A DNA stretch of 57,368 nucleotides from NCBI GenBank assembly GCA_021815365.1, contig JAKAGZ010000013.1:1-57368 (forward strand), given 5' to 3'. The position numbers were made by a program, and so were the translations under genes. Positions 35,019 through 45,193 of the stretch are shown here, piece after piece; the first letter of the stretch is position 1; each line of letters starts with the position of its first letter. The notes below the pieces were generated by a model. That model saw only the letters and a program-made list of their open reading frames with translations, ran no database searches and had not been told where the DNA came from. This DNA comes from Bacteroidota bacterium. GTDB lineage: Bacteria > Bacteroidota > Ignavibacteria > Ignavibacteriales > Ignavibacteriaceae.

Positions 35019-36305
35019 TTACGGACAAGAATTTAAGATTAATTGTGCAGCAGTTTTCCCGCTTTTAACGGCGCTTTCTATTGTTGAAGGCAAACCGGTT
35101 TCTACCCAATCACCGGCGAGAAAAAAATTTCTGAATTGTGTCTTTGCTTCCGGTCTTCTTCCGATTATATAATTAGAAGGAATGAAAGTAGCTCTTTTCT
35201 CTTTTATAACCCGGTAGTTTTTTATTTCTTTGGAAGAAATGTTTACAAATTTTTCCAGCTCCGCAGCTACCATTTCAAATATTTCTTCTTTTGATAATTC
35301 AACCAGATCGTTTGCATCGCTGATAACTAATGTTAAATGAGAACTATGATTGAATATCCAGTGTACTTTTGAATTTATCAGCCCGTAAAAAGCCTTCTCT
35401 AATTTATTTTCATTTAGCCAGATGTGAATAGTAAGAATTGAAGAATAAGTAAGTCGAAGCCCATCGGGTAATTTTATTTCCGGCGCAATTTTTTCAAGGG
35501 CAAATAAAGGTAACGCCGAGACAACAAAATCAAAATCCTCAATTTCTTTCTTTGACGTAAGAACTTTCACAGCTTTGTCTTTATCAAAAATAATTTCTTC
35601 GGCTTTTTCAGTGAATTTTATTTCCCCGCCATTTGCCTTAATATACTTTTGAGCAGCGAGGCAATAAGTTTCTGTCAGCCCATACTTAGGCAAAACAATT
35701 GCTGCTGACTTTCTGCCTGTGAAGAAAATCTGTTTTAATATATCTGCAAATATTTTCGCTGAGGCTTTTCTTATATTAGTATTCAATGCGCCTGCACACA
35801 GAATTTCCCAGAAAGCCTTCCTGATGTTTTCATCCTGATTTTCTTTTTCAAGCCAATCGTAAACGGAAAGTTCAGAAAGAGAACCTGCTGGGTGAAAATT
35901 CATTTTGAAAAAAAATGAAAGCAGCTTTAATCTTTCGTAAAGCTTCAATGCTTTATAGTTAAGTATGCCGAGGATCAGGTTTAAAGGATAAAAGACCGGG
36001 AATGCTTTTAACGGAAAGACCCTGAAATTTTCTTTTACAAAATTTACCTGCAATCTTTTTTGAAAATCCAGGTTATCAAGCGCATTTATTTCCCTGAAGA
36101 AATCCAGCGTTTCCCTGTAACAGCCCATTAAGATATGCTGCCCGTTGTCAATAATAGTATTGTTATCCTGATCGGTAAAAGAGTATGCACGCCCCCCTAA
36201 TTTTGGAGATGCTTCAATTAATTCAACTTTGAACCCTGCTTTGGAAAGATAAACCGCTGAAGAAAGACCGGCAAAACCACCGCCGAGGACAAGACATTTT
36301 TTCAT
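35019..36305 (-). CDS. hpnE: Hydroxysqualene dehydroxylase
   Basis: An FAD-dependent amine-oxidase-fold enzyme of 428 aa which makes squalene from hydroxysqualene, the last step of the HpnCDE route. The dinucleotide-binding motif GGGFAGL lies at residues 8-14 and ends in a Glu (VELIEASP) typical of the family. The GGRAYSF segment and the C-terminal FLAGDWVETGLPSTIESAV are diagnostic. The ATG overlaps the hpnD stop as TGATG, so translation is coupled. Squalene would feed hopanoid or other triterpene synthesis, but no cyclase gene is in this window. Confidence 0.93.
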   Translation of the reverse strand: MKKCLVLGGGFAGLSSAVYLSKAGFKVELIEASPKLGGRAYSFTDQDNNTIIDNGQHILMGCYRETLDFFREINALDNLDFQKRLQVNFVKENFRVFPLKAFPVFYPLNLILGILNYKALKLYERLKLLSFFFKMNFHPAGSLSELSVYDWLEKENQDENIRKAFWEILCAGALNTNIRKASAKIFADILKQIFFTGRKSAAIVLPKYGLTETYCLAAQKYIKANGGEIKFTEKAEEIIFDKDKAVKVLTSKKEIEDFDFVVSALPLFALEKIAPEIKLPDGLRLTYSSILTIHIWLNENKLEKAFYGLINSKVHWIFNHSSHLTLVISDANDLVELSKEEIFEMVAAELEKFVNISSKEIKNYRVIKEKRATFIPSNYIIGRRPEAKTQFRNFFLAGDWVETGLPSTIESAVKSGKTAAQLILNSCP

Positions 36306-37147
36306 CAGTAAACTAAGCTGTATTTAGCCCACACGCCAAGTGAAATGCCGGCTTTTTCAAATGCCGATACTTTAATGTTCCGCCGGAAAACATCATAGTC
36401 TGCACCGATAATTTTATTCAGCATTCGTTCATAGATGTGCTGCATCGCTCTTGCTGCAAACATTGCAGCTTTATCATCCAGACTAAGACAGCGGTTTGCC
36501 TTGTCAAAATATTCTTTTGCACGCAGCGCTTCATATTCCATCATCTGCCTGAAATTAAAGTTATATGTTTCATTGAGTAATTCTTTTTCTGAATAGCCGA
36601 ATTTTTTAAGGTCTTCCAGGGGTAAATAAATCCTTCCATTCCTGGCATCTTTTTTTATGTCTCTTAAAATATTCGTTAGCTGAAGCGCAATACCAAGATT
36701 AACAGCAAAATCTTTCGTTGACTTATGCTTGTACCCAAAAATTTCAATACACATTAATCCCACAGTAGAAGCAACATTGTAACAATATTGCCGCAGATCC
36801 TGAAAGCTGACATACCTGTTTTTCTGCAAATCCATTTCCACTCCTTTGATCAGCTCAAAAAAAGGATCAACGGGTATCTGAAATTTTAGAATAGTTTTTG
36901 CTAATTTATTCAGGAGCAGAAATTCGGAGCTGCAGGCAAAAGCCTTCTCAAGTTCGATCCTCCATTTACGAAGCCTGTCATATTTTTGGTCGGCAGGTTC
37001 ATTGCCTTCATCTATTATATCATCAGTCTGGCGGCAGAAAGCGTAAACAGTATTCATTGCATCGCGTTTATCAGACGGCAACAAATTAAAAGCATAATAG
37101 AAACTGCTTTTGCTTTTCTTTGCTATTTCTTTTGCGGTTCCGTGCAT
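36305..37147 (-). CDS. hpnD: Presqualene diphosphate synthase
   Basis: A 280-aa trans-isoprenyl diphosphate synthase that joins two farnesyl diphosphates to presqualene diphosphate. The two Asp-rich motifs are DDIIDE (in FCRQTDDIIDEGN) and NILRDIKKDARNGRIYLP. It overlaps hpnC and hpnE by single-base TGATG junctions on both sides. Assignment to hpnD rather than hpnC rests on the order hpnC-hpnD-hpnE and the phytoene-synthase-like ILRDIKKDA segment. Confidence 0.92.
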   Translation of the reverse strand: MHGTAKEIAKKSKSSFYYAFNLLPSDKRDAMNTVYAFCRQTDDIIDEGNEPADQKYDRLRKWRIELEKAFACSSEFLLLNKLAKTILKFQIPVDPFFELIKGVEMDLQKNRYVSFQDLRQYCYNVASTVGLMCIEIFGYKHKSTKDFAVNLGIALQLTNILRDIKKDARNGRIYLPLEDLKKFGYSEKELLNETYNFNFRQMMEYEALRAKEYFDKANRCLSLDDKAAMFAARAMQHIYERMLNKIIGADYDVFRRNIKVSAFEKAGISLGVWAKYSLVY

Positions 37148-37986
37148 CAGGTTATAGATTTTATTAATAATAAGAAAAAATCTTTCCCGCTTAGCTTAGG
37201 TCTTTGGCGAATTGCATCGTAATCTGCATCTTCAATTTTTTTTAAGATTGCTTCACCATCAAGTATCGTCCATTTAATTTCAATTTTAAGTTTTCCATCC
37301 AGGAAACTAAGAAGATTTTTTCCTGAGTCAAACAGCGCTCTTGTTCTCTCAATATTATATTTAATCAGCCGCTTAAAGTTAAGGCTATTTTCATTTAACT
37401 GAAATACTTTTTCCTCAACGCCAAAATATTCCATTTCATCCATCGGAAGATAAATCCTTCCTTTTTGATAGTCAGATTTTATATCCTGGTAAAAATTTGT
37501 AAGCTGCAGAGCAGTGCAGATGTTATCTGAATAAGCTAATGCCTCAGGGTTCCTGATATTAAATAATTCGAGGATCAATCTTCCTACAGGGTTTGCAGAG
37601 TTTCTGCAATATTCTTCAAGCTCTGTAAAATTATAATAACGCTTTTTTATTACATCCTGCTTAAAAGCTTTTAACAAATTATAAAAATGCTCAGGAGAAA
37701 GTTTATTCTTCCTGATTGTTTCATACAACGCTAATTCATATTCATCTTTTATTTCGCCTGATAAAAGCGCAGTTAATCTTGCTTCAAAGCTATTCATTTT
37801 TTCAAGTCTTTGTTCCTGAGTTAAATTGCCTTCATCTGCATAATCATCTGCCGTGCGTGCGAACCAGTAAATTATCGCAACATCTTTTCGTAATTTCTTC
37901 GGGATCAGAAATGAAACCACAGGAAAATTTTCGTAATGGCATTTGGCAAAGCCAAGAGCTTTTTTATATGCAGATACTGTATTCAT
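37147..37986 (-). CDS. hpnC: Hydroxysqualene synthase
   Basis: A 279-aa all-helical enzyme that converts presqualene diphosphate to hydroxysqualene. Motifs seen are ARTADDYADEG and LQLTNFYQDIKSDYQKGRIYLP; NFYQDI in place of NILRDI is common in HpnC. First gene of the hpnCDE operon and coupled to hpnD through TGATG. Divergent from prfC; the promoter must lie in 37987-38254, where I see no clear consensus. Confidence 0.92.
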   Translation of the reverse strand: MNTVSAYKKALGFAKCHYENFPVVSFLIPKKLRKDVAIIYWFARTADDYADEGNLTQEQRLEKMNSFEARLTALLSGEIKDEYELALYETIRKNKLSPEHFYNLLKAFKQDVIKKRYYNFTELEEYCRNSANPVGRLILELFNIRNPEALAYSDNICTALQLTNFYQDIKSDYQKGRIYLPMDEMEYFGVEEKVFQLNENSLNFKRLIKYNIERTRALFDSGKNLLSFLDGKLKIEIKWTILDGEAILKKIEDADYDAIRQRPKLSGKDFFLLLIKSIT

Positions 37987-38254
37987 TCTGCAAATGCAAT
38001 ATTTGTTGAATCAGCCATAAGCTTGCTATGTAAAATATTATTTTGTTATAACAACTTAAAATATTTATTTTTACCTGTAAAATTTAATCGGAATTTACAA
38101 ATAAACGTTTTGACTTAGAAACGATAAAATGACACATAAATTAGTCCCATATTTCATCTGCCATATCAGCTTTTTCTACTAAGGTTATTCATCCCCTACA
38201 TCAGCCTGTTACAGATTATCCAATAAGTTTAACAAAAAGTTTTACAAGAATTTT

Positions 38255-39862
38255 ATGAGCAAAATAAAAGAAATTAATAAACGCAGAACATTTGCGATCA
38301 TATCGCACCCCGATGCCGGCAAAACAACATTGACCGAAAAATTTCTGCTTTACGGAGGTGCTGTTCAGCTTGCGGGGTCGGTTACAGCACGAAAAAACCA
38401 GAGAGCATCAACATCAGACTGGATGGAGCTTGAGCGTAAACGGGGAATCTCGATCAGCTCGACCGTCCTGCAGTTTGATTACAAAGGCTTTAAAATTAAC
38501 CTGCTCGATACCCCCGGTCACCAGGATTTTTCCGAAGACACCTACAGAGTCTTAACTGCTGTAGATGCTGTTGTGATGGTAATTGACGCGGCAAAAGGAA
38601 TCGAATCACAAACGAGAAAATTATTTGAAGTTTGCCGTAAACGTCAGATACCGATCTTCACTTTTATGAATAAGCTTGACCGCCCTGCCCGAGACCCGCT
38701 TGAATTAGTTGATGAACTTGAAAGCGTACTTAAGATCGGCGCATACCCGATGAACTGGCCGCTCGGTTCGGGCATTGACTTTACAGGTGTTTATGACAGA
38801 ATACATAAGCAAATTCACCTTTTCGAAAAAACTACGGGCGGCACATTTAAAGCTCCTGTTACAATCCATAATATCACCGACCCGTTCGTAAAAGAAAAAC
38901 TTGATGCTAAAAACTATAATAAAATTACTGAAGAGCTTGAAATGCTGGAACACGCAGGCGAAGAATTCAATCCTGAACTAATTCTAAAGGGTAAACAAAC
39001 TCCTGTATTCTTCGGTAGTGCCACAAATAATTTCGGCGTGCAGTTATTGTTAGATGGATTTTTAAATTATGCAACCCCGCCTGTTCCTCGAAACAGTTCT
39101 ACTGGAGTTATTAAACCGGAAGATGATATTTTTTCTGGATTTGTTTTTAAAATTCAGGCTAATATGGATCCGAAACACCGTGACAGAATTGCCTTCCTGA
39201 GGATCTGTTCCGGCAAATTTACAAGGGATATGCAGGCGTTTCACTCAACAAGCGGGAAAAAGATCAGGCTTTCTAACTCTCAGAAACTTTTCGGACAGGA
39301 AAGGGAAACTGTTGATGAAGCTTATCCCGGCGACATTATTGGATTTGTCGGCAATTCAAATTTTAGTATAGGTGACACGATCACTGAAGATTTAAATATT
39401 GTTTACAAAGAAATTCCCAAATTCGCTCCTGAACATTTTGTGACCCTGCATAACCCTAACCCCTCAAACTACAAAAAATTCAGAGACGGACTTGACCAGC
39501 TTTTACAGGAAGGGGTTATTCAGGCTTACTATTTAAAAAATTCATCACAGAAAGTCCCCTTGCTTGGTGCAGTTGGTCCTTTGCAGTTTGAAGTTGTTCA
39601 ATACAGGCTGCAGGATGAATACGGTGCTGAAACAAGAATGGAACAAACAAACTGGAAAGTATTACGCTGGATATCTCCTTTACATTCAGAGGAAGAAATT
39701 TCACAAATTGTACTTCCGGCAGGCGCAGCTTTTGCCTATGACTCACAAGAAAATTTAGTGATTCTTTTTACAAGCGAGTGGTCGTTAAATTATTTTATGG
39801 AGAAACATCCTAAGATTATTCTTTCGGACATTCCATTTAAATGTGAGGAAATAAAAAATTAA
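38255..39862 (+). CDS. prfC: Peptide chain release factor 3
   Basis: A 535-aa translational GTPase that removes release factors RF1/RF2 after termination. The G motifs are clear: SHPDAGKTT (G1), the switch-I part with GISISS, DTPGHQDFSEDTYR (G3) and MNKLDRPARDP (G4), followed by domains II and III. The TARKNQRASTSDWMELE stretch separates RF3 from EF-G. Length is typical. Ribosome-binding site is weak (in the last bases before the ATG), as is common here. The tRNA-Leu gene follows on the opposite strand. Confidence 0.96.
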   Translation: MSKIKEINKRRTFAIISHPDAGKTTLTEKFLLYGGAVQLAGSVTARKNQRASTSDWMELERKRGISISSTVLQFDYKGFKINLLDTPGHQDFSEDTYRVLTAVDAVVMVIDAAKGIESQTRKLFEVCRKRQIPIFTFMNKLDRPARDPLELVDELESVLKIGAYPMNWPLGSGIDFTGVYDRIHKQIHLFEKTTGGTFKAPVTIHNITDPFVKEKLDAKNYNKITEELEMLEHAGEEFNPELILKGKQTPVFFGSATNNFGVQLLLDGFLNYATPPVPRNSSTGVIKPEDDIFSGFVFKIQANMDPKHRDRIAFLRICSGKFTRDMQAFHSTSGKKIRLSNSQKLFGQERETVDEAYPGDIIGFVGNSNFSIGDTITEDLNIVYKEIPKFAPEHFVTLHNPNPSNYKKFRDGLDQLLQEGVIQAYYLKNSSQKVPLLGAVGPLQFEVVQYRLQDEYGAETRMEQTNWKVLRWISPLHSEEEISQIVLPAGAAFAYDSQENLVILFTSEWSLNYFMEKHPKIILSDIPFKCEEIKN

Positions 39863-39915
39863 CTGCTTTGTCTTATTACACTTTAATCAAAAAATCAATT
39901 TGTTTAAAGCGGTTG

Positions 39916-39999
39916 TGCCCGGAACAGGACTCGAACCTGCATGAGGGAACCCTCACTAGACCCTGAACCTAGCGTGTCTACCAATTCCACCATCCGGGC
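39916..39999 (-). tRNA. tRNA-Leu (anticodon CAG)
   Basis: An 84-base class II tRNA on the minus strand. Acceptor arms GCCCGGA and TCCGGGC pair, with discriminator A. The anticodon stem-loop is CTAGG-TTCAGGG-TCTAG, giving anticodon CAG for CUG codons. The long variable arm (GTGAGGGTTCCCTCAT) is typical for leucine, and the T loop GGTTCGAGTCC is canonical. CCA is not encoded. Confidence 0.95.
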
Positions 40000-40113
40000 T
40001 AAAAGAATTTTCAAAGTTACTTTTCAAATTTACAATTAAAAAAATACAAAGTATAGAACTTCTTCTTCAACATCCAAAATCAAAATCCCGAAATACGAAG
40101 CAGTCAGTTGAAT

Positions 40114-42384
40114 TCACCATCCCGTATCGCCTTTCTTATCTTCTCTTTTTATTTTTCCTCCCGTGTGAATTTCACATTCACGGGGAAGATTTTTAGAATT
40201 TATTATATCAGTGACAACATTCGGGCAGTAAGGAGTTGCAAGTCTTGTGTCACCCTGGTCCATTGTAGTTTGACAAAACTGCGCATTAATAACTCCGGGA
40301 GCGAGTTCAAAATAATCGACAGGGATTTTTAATTCCTTATAAGCGCCTTCCATAAATTTAGCCCAGATTGGCATTGCGGCTCTACCTCCCTGTCCATAAG
40401 AACTGGTAAATTTAATCCTGTGATCGTCGAAGCCTACCCAGACACCAGCAGAAAGTCGTGGTGTATATCCAATGAACCACGCATCAGCAAAATCCTGAGT
40501 TGTACCGGTTTTGCCAGCGCAGGGATATTGAAAATATCTTCTTACGCCCGCACCTGTTCCATAGTTCACAACGTCCTGCAGCATATTTGTAATTATCGAA
40601 GCAGTCTGTGGAGAAATTGCTTCTTTATATTCAGGTGTAAATTGAGCAATTAAAATCCCGTTCCTGTCTTCGATCTTCAGAATTGAAATAGGTGTAACAT
40701 GAATTCCTTTGTTTGCTAAAGTTCCGTAAGCCGATGTCATTTCCAGTGGAGTAACTTCCGAGGTCCCAAGAGCAATCGAAGGATAAGGATTCAGGGGAGA
40801 ATCTATTCCCATATTTTTAGCATACTTTACAACCTGGCTCGGGGGCGCTATATCACTGATAGTCATTCGCCCAGCAATTACGTTTAGTGAATGAGCAAGT
40901 GCATACCGGAGTGTTGTGTACCCGCCATATTCTCCGGTTTCAAAATTATCTGGCGACCATCCGTTATAATCAAATTTCTGATTCAATAAAGTATAAGCCG
41001 GGAAATAGCCATTATCTATTGCAACAGTATAAACAAAAGCTTTGAATGCAGAACCCGGCTGCCTTCTGATACCTGTTACGTGATTTAACCCTCTGCCAAA
41101 ATCCTGGTTCTCACCGCCAACCATTGCTTTTATCTGACCGGTATGAGGATCGAGCACAACAAATCCCACCTGTATCTTCGTTGCGTTCTCTTTAACCTGC
41201 TGAATAAAATTTTTATCATTCTTCAGCTTGTTATAAACTTTTGCTCTCTCTTCAGGAGTTGAAGCAGCTTTATATTCTTCAGAACTTCGTATTTCTTTGT
41301 CAAGGATACTTGTAAGCAGGTCTCTGTTCTTATTCCAGTTCCAGTACTTGTTAAATAACTGCTGATATTCTTTCAGATGTTCGGCAGCAACACTATTTGC
41401 AATTTTTTGCATCCTCGAATCGAGAGTGGTATAAATATTTAGTCCGTCACGGTAAAGATCGTAACCATATTTATCTGCCTGAGCTTCCATTTGCTGGCGG
41501 ACATATTCCATAAAATGCGGCGCAATGCTTTCATTACCGCCGACCTTTTCAGATGCAAGAACAATCGGTGCTGCTTTTAACTGCTCATACTTTTCTTCTG
41601 TAAGCATCCCGTTAACAACCATATTGTGCATAACAAGATTTCTTCTCGCTAAAGCATTTTCAGGATGCCTGACCGGATCATAATTTGATGAAGACTTAAG
41701 CAGAGCGATCAGCATAGCTGCTTCTGGCAGAGTAAGGTCTTTACCGCTTTTACCAAAATAAACTCTCGCTGCAGATTCAATACCGTATGCACTCTTGCCG
41801 AAGTAAGAAACATTCAGATACAATTCGAGTATCTCTTTTTTTGTGTAAGTCTTTTCAATCTGCACAGCAGTGATCCACTCTCTTATCTTCCTGATTATAG
41901 TTTCAAAAGTATTTTCGTGTTTGCCTTTCAGATTATAGAGATTTCTTGCAAGCTGCTGGGTAATTGTGCTGGCGCCCTGTCTTGAAAAAGTAAAAATGTT
42001 TTTAACCATCGCTTTGGCAAAACGATCGAGATCAACGCCCCAGTGTGTGTAAAATTTTCTGTCCTCAGTCGAGATCAGTGCATTTGCAACATAATCAGGC
42101 AGGCTGTCAAGATGGGTTTCAATTCTATTCTCAATATAAAATTGCCCAAGCACTTCACCATCGGCAGTATAAACTGTAGAGGCAAGCTGCGGCTTCGGGT
42201 TTTCAAGCTGTTCGAGAGAAGGTAATCCGGATACAATATATATTGTAAATCCAACAGCAAATAAAAACAGGATGCCGGCTATTATTAATTTTTTCTTCAT
42301 AGTCATTTTAGCAGATCTCTTCCCGTTCCGCTTCAAAGGATTGTGAAAATATTCTTTTAAATCATCATCATTTCTTTTGGTCAT
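40114..42384 (-). CDS. Penicillin-binding protein 1A (bifunctional transglycosylase/transpeptidase)
   Basis: A 756-aa class A PBP that polymerises and cross-links peptidoglycan outside the cytoplasmic membrane. A basic cytoplasmic tail and one membrane helix (about 30-50) come first. The GT51 domain has EDRKFYTHWGVD and GASTITQQLARNLY. The penicillin-binding domain contains SAFK (Ser nucleophile), SLN and KTGTTQDF. The stop region is Lys/Asp-rich. It overlaps the upstream LpxH-like gene by 17 bases, so both cell-envelope genes share an mRNA. Confidence 0.95.
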   Translation of the reverse strand: MTKRNDDDLKEYFHNPLKRNGKRSAKMTMKKKLIIAGILFLFAVGFTIYIVSGLPSLEQLENPKPQLASTVYTADGEVLGQFYIENRIETHLDSLPDYVANALISTEDRKFYTHWGVDLDRFAKAMVKNIFTFSRQGASTITQQLARNLYNLKGKHENTFETIIRKIREWITAVQIEKTYTKKEILELYLNVSYFGKSAYGIESAARVYFGKSGKDLTLPEAAMLIALLKSSSNYDPVRHPENALARRNLVMHNMVVNGMLTEEKYEQLKAAPIVLASEKVGGNESIAPHFMEYVRQQMEAQADKYGYDLYRDGLNIYTTLDSRMQKIANSVAAEHLKEYQQLFNKYWNWNKNRDLLTSILDKEIRSSEEYKAASTPEERAKVYNKLKNDKNFIQQVKENATKIQVGFVVLDPHTGQIKAMVGGENQDFGRGLNHVTGIRRQPGSAFKAFVYTVAIDNGYFPAYTLLNQKFDYNGWSPDNFETGEYGGYTTLRYALAHSLNVIAGRMTISDIAPPSQVVKYAKNMGIDSPLNPYPSIALGTSEVTPLEMTSAYGTLANKGIHVTPISILKIEDRNGILIAQFTPEYKEAISPQTASIITNMLQDVVNYGTGAGVRRYFQYPCAGKTGTTQDFADAWFIGYTPRLSAGVWVGFDDHRIKFTSSYGQGGRAAMPIWAKFMEGAYKELKIPVDYFELAPGVINAQFCQTTMDQGDTRLATPYCPNVVTDIINSKNLPRECEIHTGGKIKREDKKGDTGW

Positions 42385-43129
42385 TTATTTCTCCGGGTAG
42401 GAGGTTTTCGTAGTCTACTATTTCAAATTTATTATTCTTAAATACACCGTAACATGGTGCATCGAGCCAGGAGCCTAAATTAATATAATATCCATTTTTA
42501 TATTTCATGTAACACCTGCTGTGCATGTGCCCGAACAAAACGTAATCGAACCCCTGTTCAATTTTTTCTTTCGCGGCTTCATATAAACCATCTTCTTCGC
42601 CGTAGTCTTTTTTTGTTGTATAGTCACGGCTTGTTTTGCTTGTGCTGCTCGCCAACGCTACACCGATATCAGGGTGTATCCAGGAATATAATCTTTGCAG
42701 AAATTTATTCCTCAAAATTTTTTTCAGGACGAGATACCCGAAATCATTCTTTACCAGCCCGTCGCCGTGACTGATAAAAAATCTCTTCCCCTCCAGTGTA
42801 ACTTCAAGCGGCTTCTCGTACATTAGAGCACCGATTTCATCGCTGAAAAAATTTCTGTGCATAAAATCATGATTGCCAATCAGGTAATGAACCTTTATTC
42901 CGTTCTCAGTAACATCCTGAAGAGCAGTCAGGGTTCTGAAAAATCCTTTCTGATAAACTCTTTTATATTCAAACCAGTAATCAAAAAGATCGCCTACAAT
43001 GAAAAGCTCTTTTGCATTTTGCTGTGCAAACTTAAAAAAGCTGACCAGGAGTCTTTCCTTTTTCTTTTCAATGTCGTCTGGTTGAAGCCCGAGATGAATA
43101 TCAGAAATAAAAAGATAAGAGTCTTTCAC
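42368..43129 (-). CDS. UDP-2,3-diacylglucosamine diphosphatase family metallophosphoesterase (LpxH-like)
   Basis: A 253-aa calcineurin-like hydrolase. Metal-site motifs are all present: SDIHLGLQ, GDLFDYWFEY, GNHDFM, SHGDGL and FGHMHSRC. The YWFEYK stretch after GDLFD and the overall length fit LpxH, which removes UMP from UDP-2,3-diacylglucosamine during lipid A synthesis at the inner membrane. Bacteroidota and relatives carry two or three LpxH-like paralogues, so the exact substrate is not certain. The 17-base overlap with PBP1A supports a role in envelope biogenesis. Confidence 0.87.
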   Translation of the reverse strand: MKDSYLFISDIHLGLQPDDIEKKKERLLVSFFKFAQQNAKELFIVGDLFDYWFEYKRVYQKGFFRTLTALQDVTENGIKVHYLIGNHDFMHRNFFSDEIGALMYEKPLEVTLEGKRFFISHGDGLVKNDFGYLVLKKILRNKFLQRLYSWIHPDIGVALASSTSKTSRDYTTKKDYGEEDGLYEAAKEKIEQGFDYVLFGHMHSRCYMKYKNGYYINLGSWLDAPCYGVFKNNKFEIVDYENLLPGEINDQKK

Positions 43130-43192
43130 TAAAAATCATTAAGATTGTTAAGAAAAAATAATATATACAAGCACTAAATAAAAGATAATTTC

Positions 43193-44911
43193 TCAGTCCC
43201 GGCTGCCATGTGGCATATCCATATTTTTTTTCTGAAGAAAAGTTCCAAGTATCCAGTTATGAGGATCTAAAATAACATCTGCCGGCTTCTTCTTTAACCT
43301 GATCTCAATCATTTGCTCTCTTTTGTTTACTGCTGATCTGAAAAATTGTTCTGTTCTGTCTTCAAAACTCACCTCAACTTCAAGGGGAAATTTATAAGTG
43401 TCAACACCTGTTTGAGTCTGAAGAAGGTTCAGTCTCAGAATATAATCGTTTCCATTTTTTTCTGTTTTCCACGAGTACGAAACATTAATTATCCCTGTCC
43501 CATCGTAAATCCATTGATTAAAGAAATAGTCGAGATTTTTTCCTGAGATATTTTCACATATTCTTTTAAAATCATTTATCGAGGCATTTTTATACTTATA
43601 TGTATTAAAATAGTTTCTCAATATTCTGAAGAATGCTGTGTCTCCCACTTCCCATCTCAACATGTGCAGTACCCACGCACCTTTGTCATAAACAGTCTGA
43701 GAGAAAAGATCCTCCGGGTCATAAATTTTATCATAAAAGTTGTTGTGGAATTTGCTCATCATTGCTGACTGCAAAGCTTTTGGTCCCGCGATGTGTTCTG
43801 CATAAAGAGCTTCGCAGTAAGAGGCAAATCCTTCGTTAAGCCAGATATCTTTCCATGATTTTAATCCAACAGCATCACCCCACCATTGATGCGCAAGCTC
43901 ATGAGCATAAATATCGTTAAAAAACTTTTTCCCTCCAATAAAATTTGAGCCGATACCCGTGATCGTCTGATGTTCCATCGCACCTAACTGCCAGAGGAAT
44001 TCTGCAACGCCGTACTTTTCTTTAATGAAAGGATATTCGCCGAAAGTTTTTGAAAAATAATTAAGCATATCAACGTGATCACTGAAATCTTTTTTTGCAT
44101 CGTCAAGCTGATTCGGAAAGACAAAATATGTTATTGCCATAGTGTCTGCTTTGTCCTGCGAGATATATTTATCATCAAACTCAACATAATCAGAAGAATA
44201 AAGACAAATAAGGTAAGTTGAAATCGGGTAATAAGTTTTCCAGTGATATGTTCTCCTGCTTCCTTCTGTTGTTACTCCTGCCAGCTTCCCGTTTGAAACA
44301 GAAACCTGTGATGAGTCATTTGTTATCCGCATATCGAGCAGGGCTTTATCATCAGGAATATCGTTGCAGGGAAACCACGTCGAGGCATACACGGGTTCAT
44401 TCAAACTATAAACAACAGACCGCCTGTTTATCTCACCGAAGACAAATGAAGAAAACCCCATTTTCTTCGGTGTCCCTTCATAAATAATTTCCAATTTAAA
44501 TGTATCGGAGCTGATTTCGTTCAATGGAAAAGATATGTTTGTCAAAGTTCGTTTATAGTTTACAGGTTTATCATTTAACATAGCTTGGAAAATTTTCATA
44601 TTGTCATAAAAGTTAAGTTCCAGCTCTTCGAGATTTTTCTTTTTAACGACACCTGTAATTACAGCATCACCTTTCAACAGTTTTTCTTTAGGATAAAGAT
44701 CAATATTTAATTTATAGCTGAGCACATCTATATTATATTGGTCTGATCTTATGTAGCCGGAGCTGTCTCCGGAAGCGGACTCAGCAGTTATCTCTTCGAA
44801 ATTTTTATTCTGCGGAAACGCGATCCCCTCTTGTGGAAGTATTATTATAAAATAAAAAAATATTAAGTAGAAAATTTTGGCTGAGTGTATCCTGAAAAAA
44901 ACTTTCATCAA
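43193..44911 (-). CDS. Secreted M1 family metallopeptidase (aminopeptidase N-like)
   Basis: A 572-aa exported zinc peptidase with an N-terminal signal peptide (about 1-32). The zinc motif HELAHQWWGD with the second Glu in WLNEGFASYCEAL is intact. The exopeptidase motif GAMEN reads GAMEH, a change seen in several bacterial M1 branches. It is shorter than PepN and lacks the large C-terminal helical domain, so the protein is the compact form typical of this phylum. It stands alone and probably digests peptides in the periplasm or outside the cell. Confidence 0.92.
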   Translation of the reverse strand: MMKVFFRIHSAKIFYLIFFYFIIILPQEGIAFPQNKNFEEITAESASGDSSGYIRSDQYNIDVLSYKLNIDLYPKEKLLKGDAVITGVVKKKNLEELELNFYDNMKIFQAMLNDKPVNYKRTLTNISFPLNEISSDTFKLEIIYEGTPKKMGFSSFVFGEINRRSVVYSLNEPVYASTWFPCNDIPDDKALLDMRITNDSSQVSVSNGKLAGVTTEGSRRTYHWKTYYPISTYLICLYSSDYVEFDDKYISQDKADTMAITYFVFPNQLDDAKKDFSDHVDMLNYFSKTFGEYPFIKEKYGVAEFLWQLGAMEHQTITGIGSNFIGGKKFFNDIYAHELAHQWWGDAVGLKSWKDIWLNEGFASYCEALYAEHIAGPKALQSAMMSKFHNNFYDKIYDPEDLFSQTVYDKGAWVLHMLRWEVGDTAFFRILRNYFNTYKYKNASINDFKRICENISGKNLDYFFNQWIYDGTGIINVSYSWKTEKNGNDYILRLNLLQTQTGVDTYKFPLEVEVSFEDRTEQFFRSAVNKREQMIEIRLKKKPADVILDPHNWILGTFLQKKNMDMPHGSRD

Positions 44912-44931
44912 TTAAAAATTCCTGGCTGATT

Positions 44932-44963
44932 GCTGGCAGGCCTGCCTGCGGTAGGCAGGTCTG
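44932..44963. repeat. Short palindromic repeat
   Basis: The sequence contains the perfect palindrome GGCAGGCCTGCC and the hairpin CCTGCC-TGCGGTA-GGCAGG. Such GCAGG-type units recur between genes in many low-GC genomes. It lies between the M1 peptidase and glgC and could act as a bidirectional transcription barrier. Confidence 0.5.
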
Positions 44964-45193
44964 TTTATGGTTGATAAATTATTTTAACTTACTTCAAAAA
45001 GATAAACCATTTCCTGGTTTTCTACAATCTGATTGTCAGTTTATTCACTGATTTTATTTTCGTTTAATTTTTTCCTGAACGCGATAAGCGATACGGGATG
45101 TAAAGGCAAATGAATATTAAGCAAATTTAAAATTACTCTCGTTGCCAATCTGTCTATAAATGAATATATTTTATTTGATTATAAGGAGTAAAT

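Noticed and set aside
43193-44911. GAMEN to GAMEH change in the M1 peptidase
   Set aside because: This variant is frequent in bacterial M1 branches, and all zinc and catalytic residues are present; it is not a sign of inactivation.
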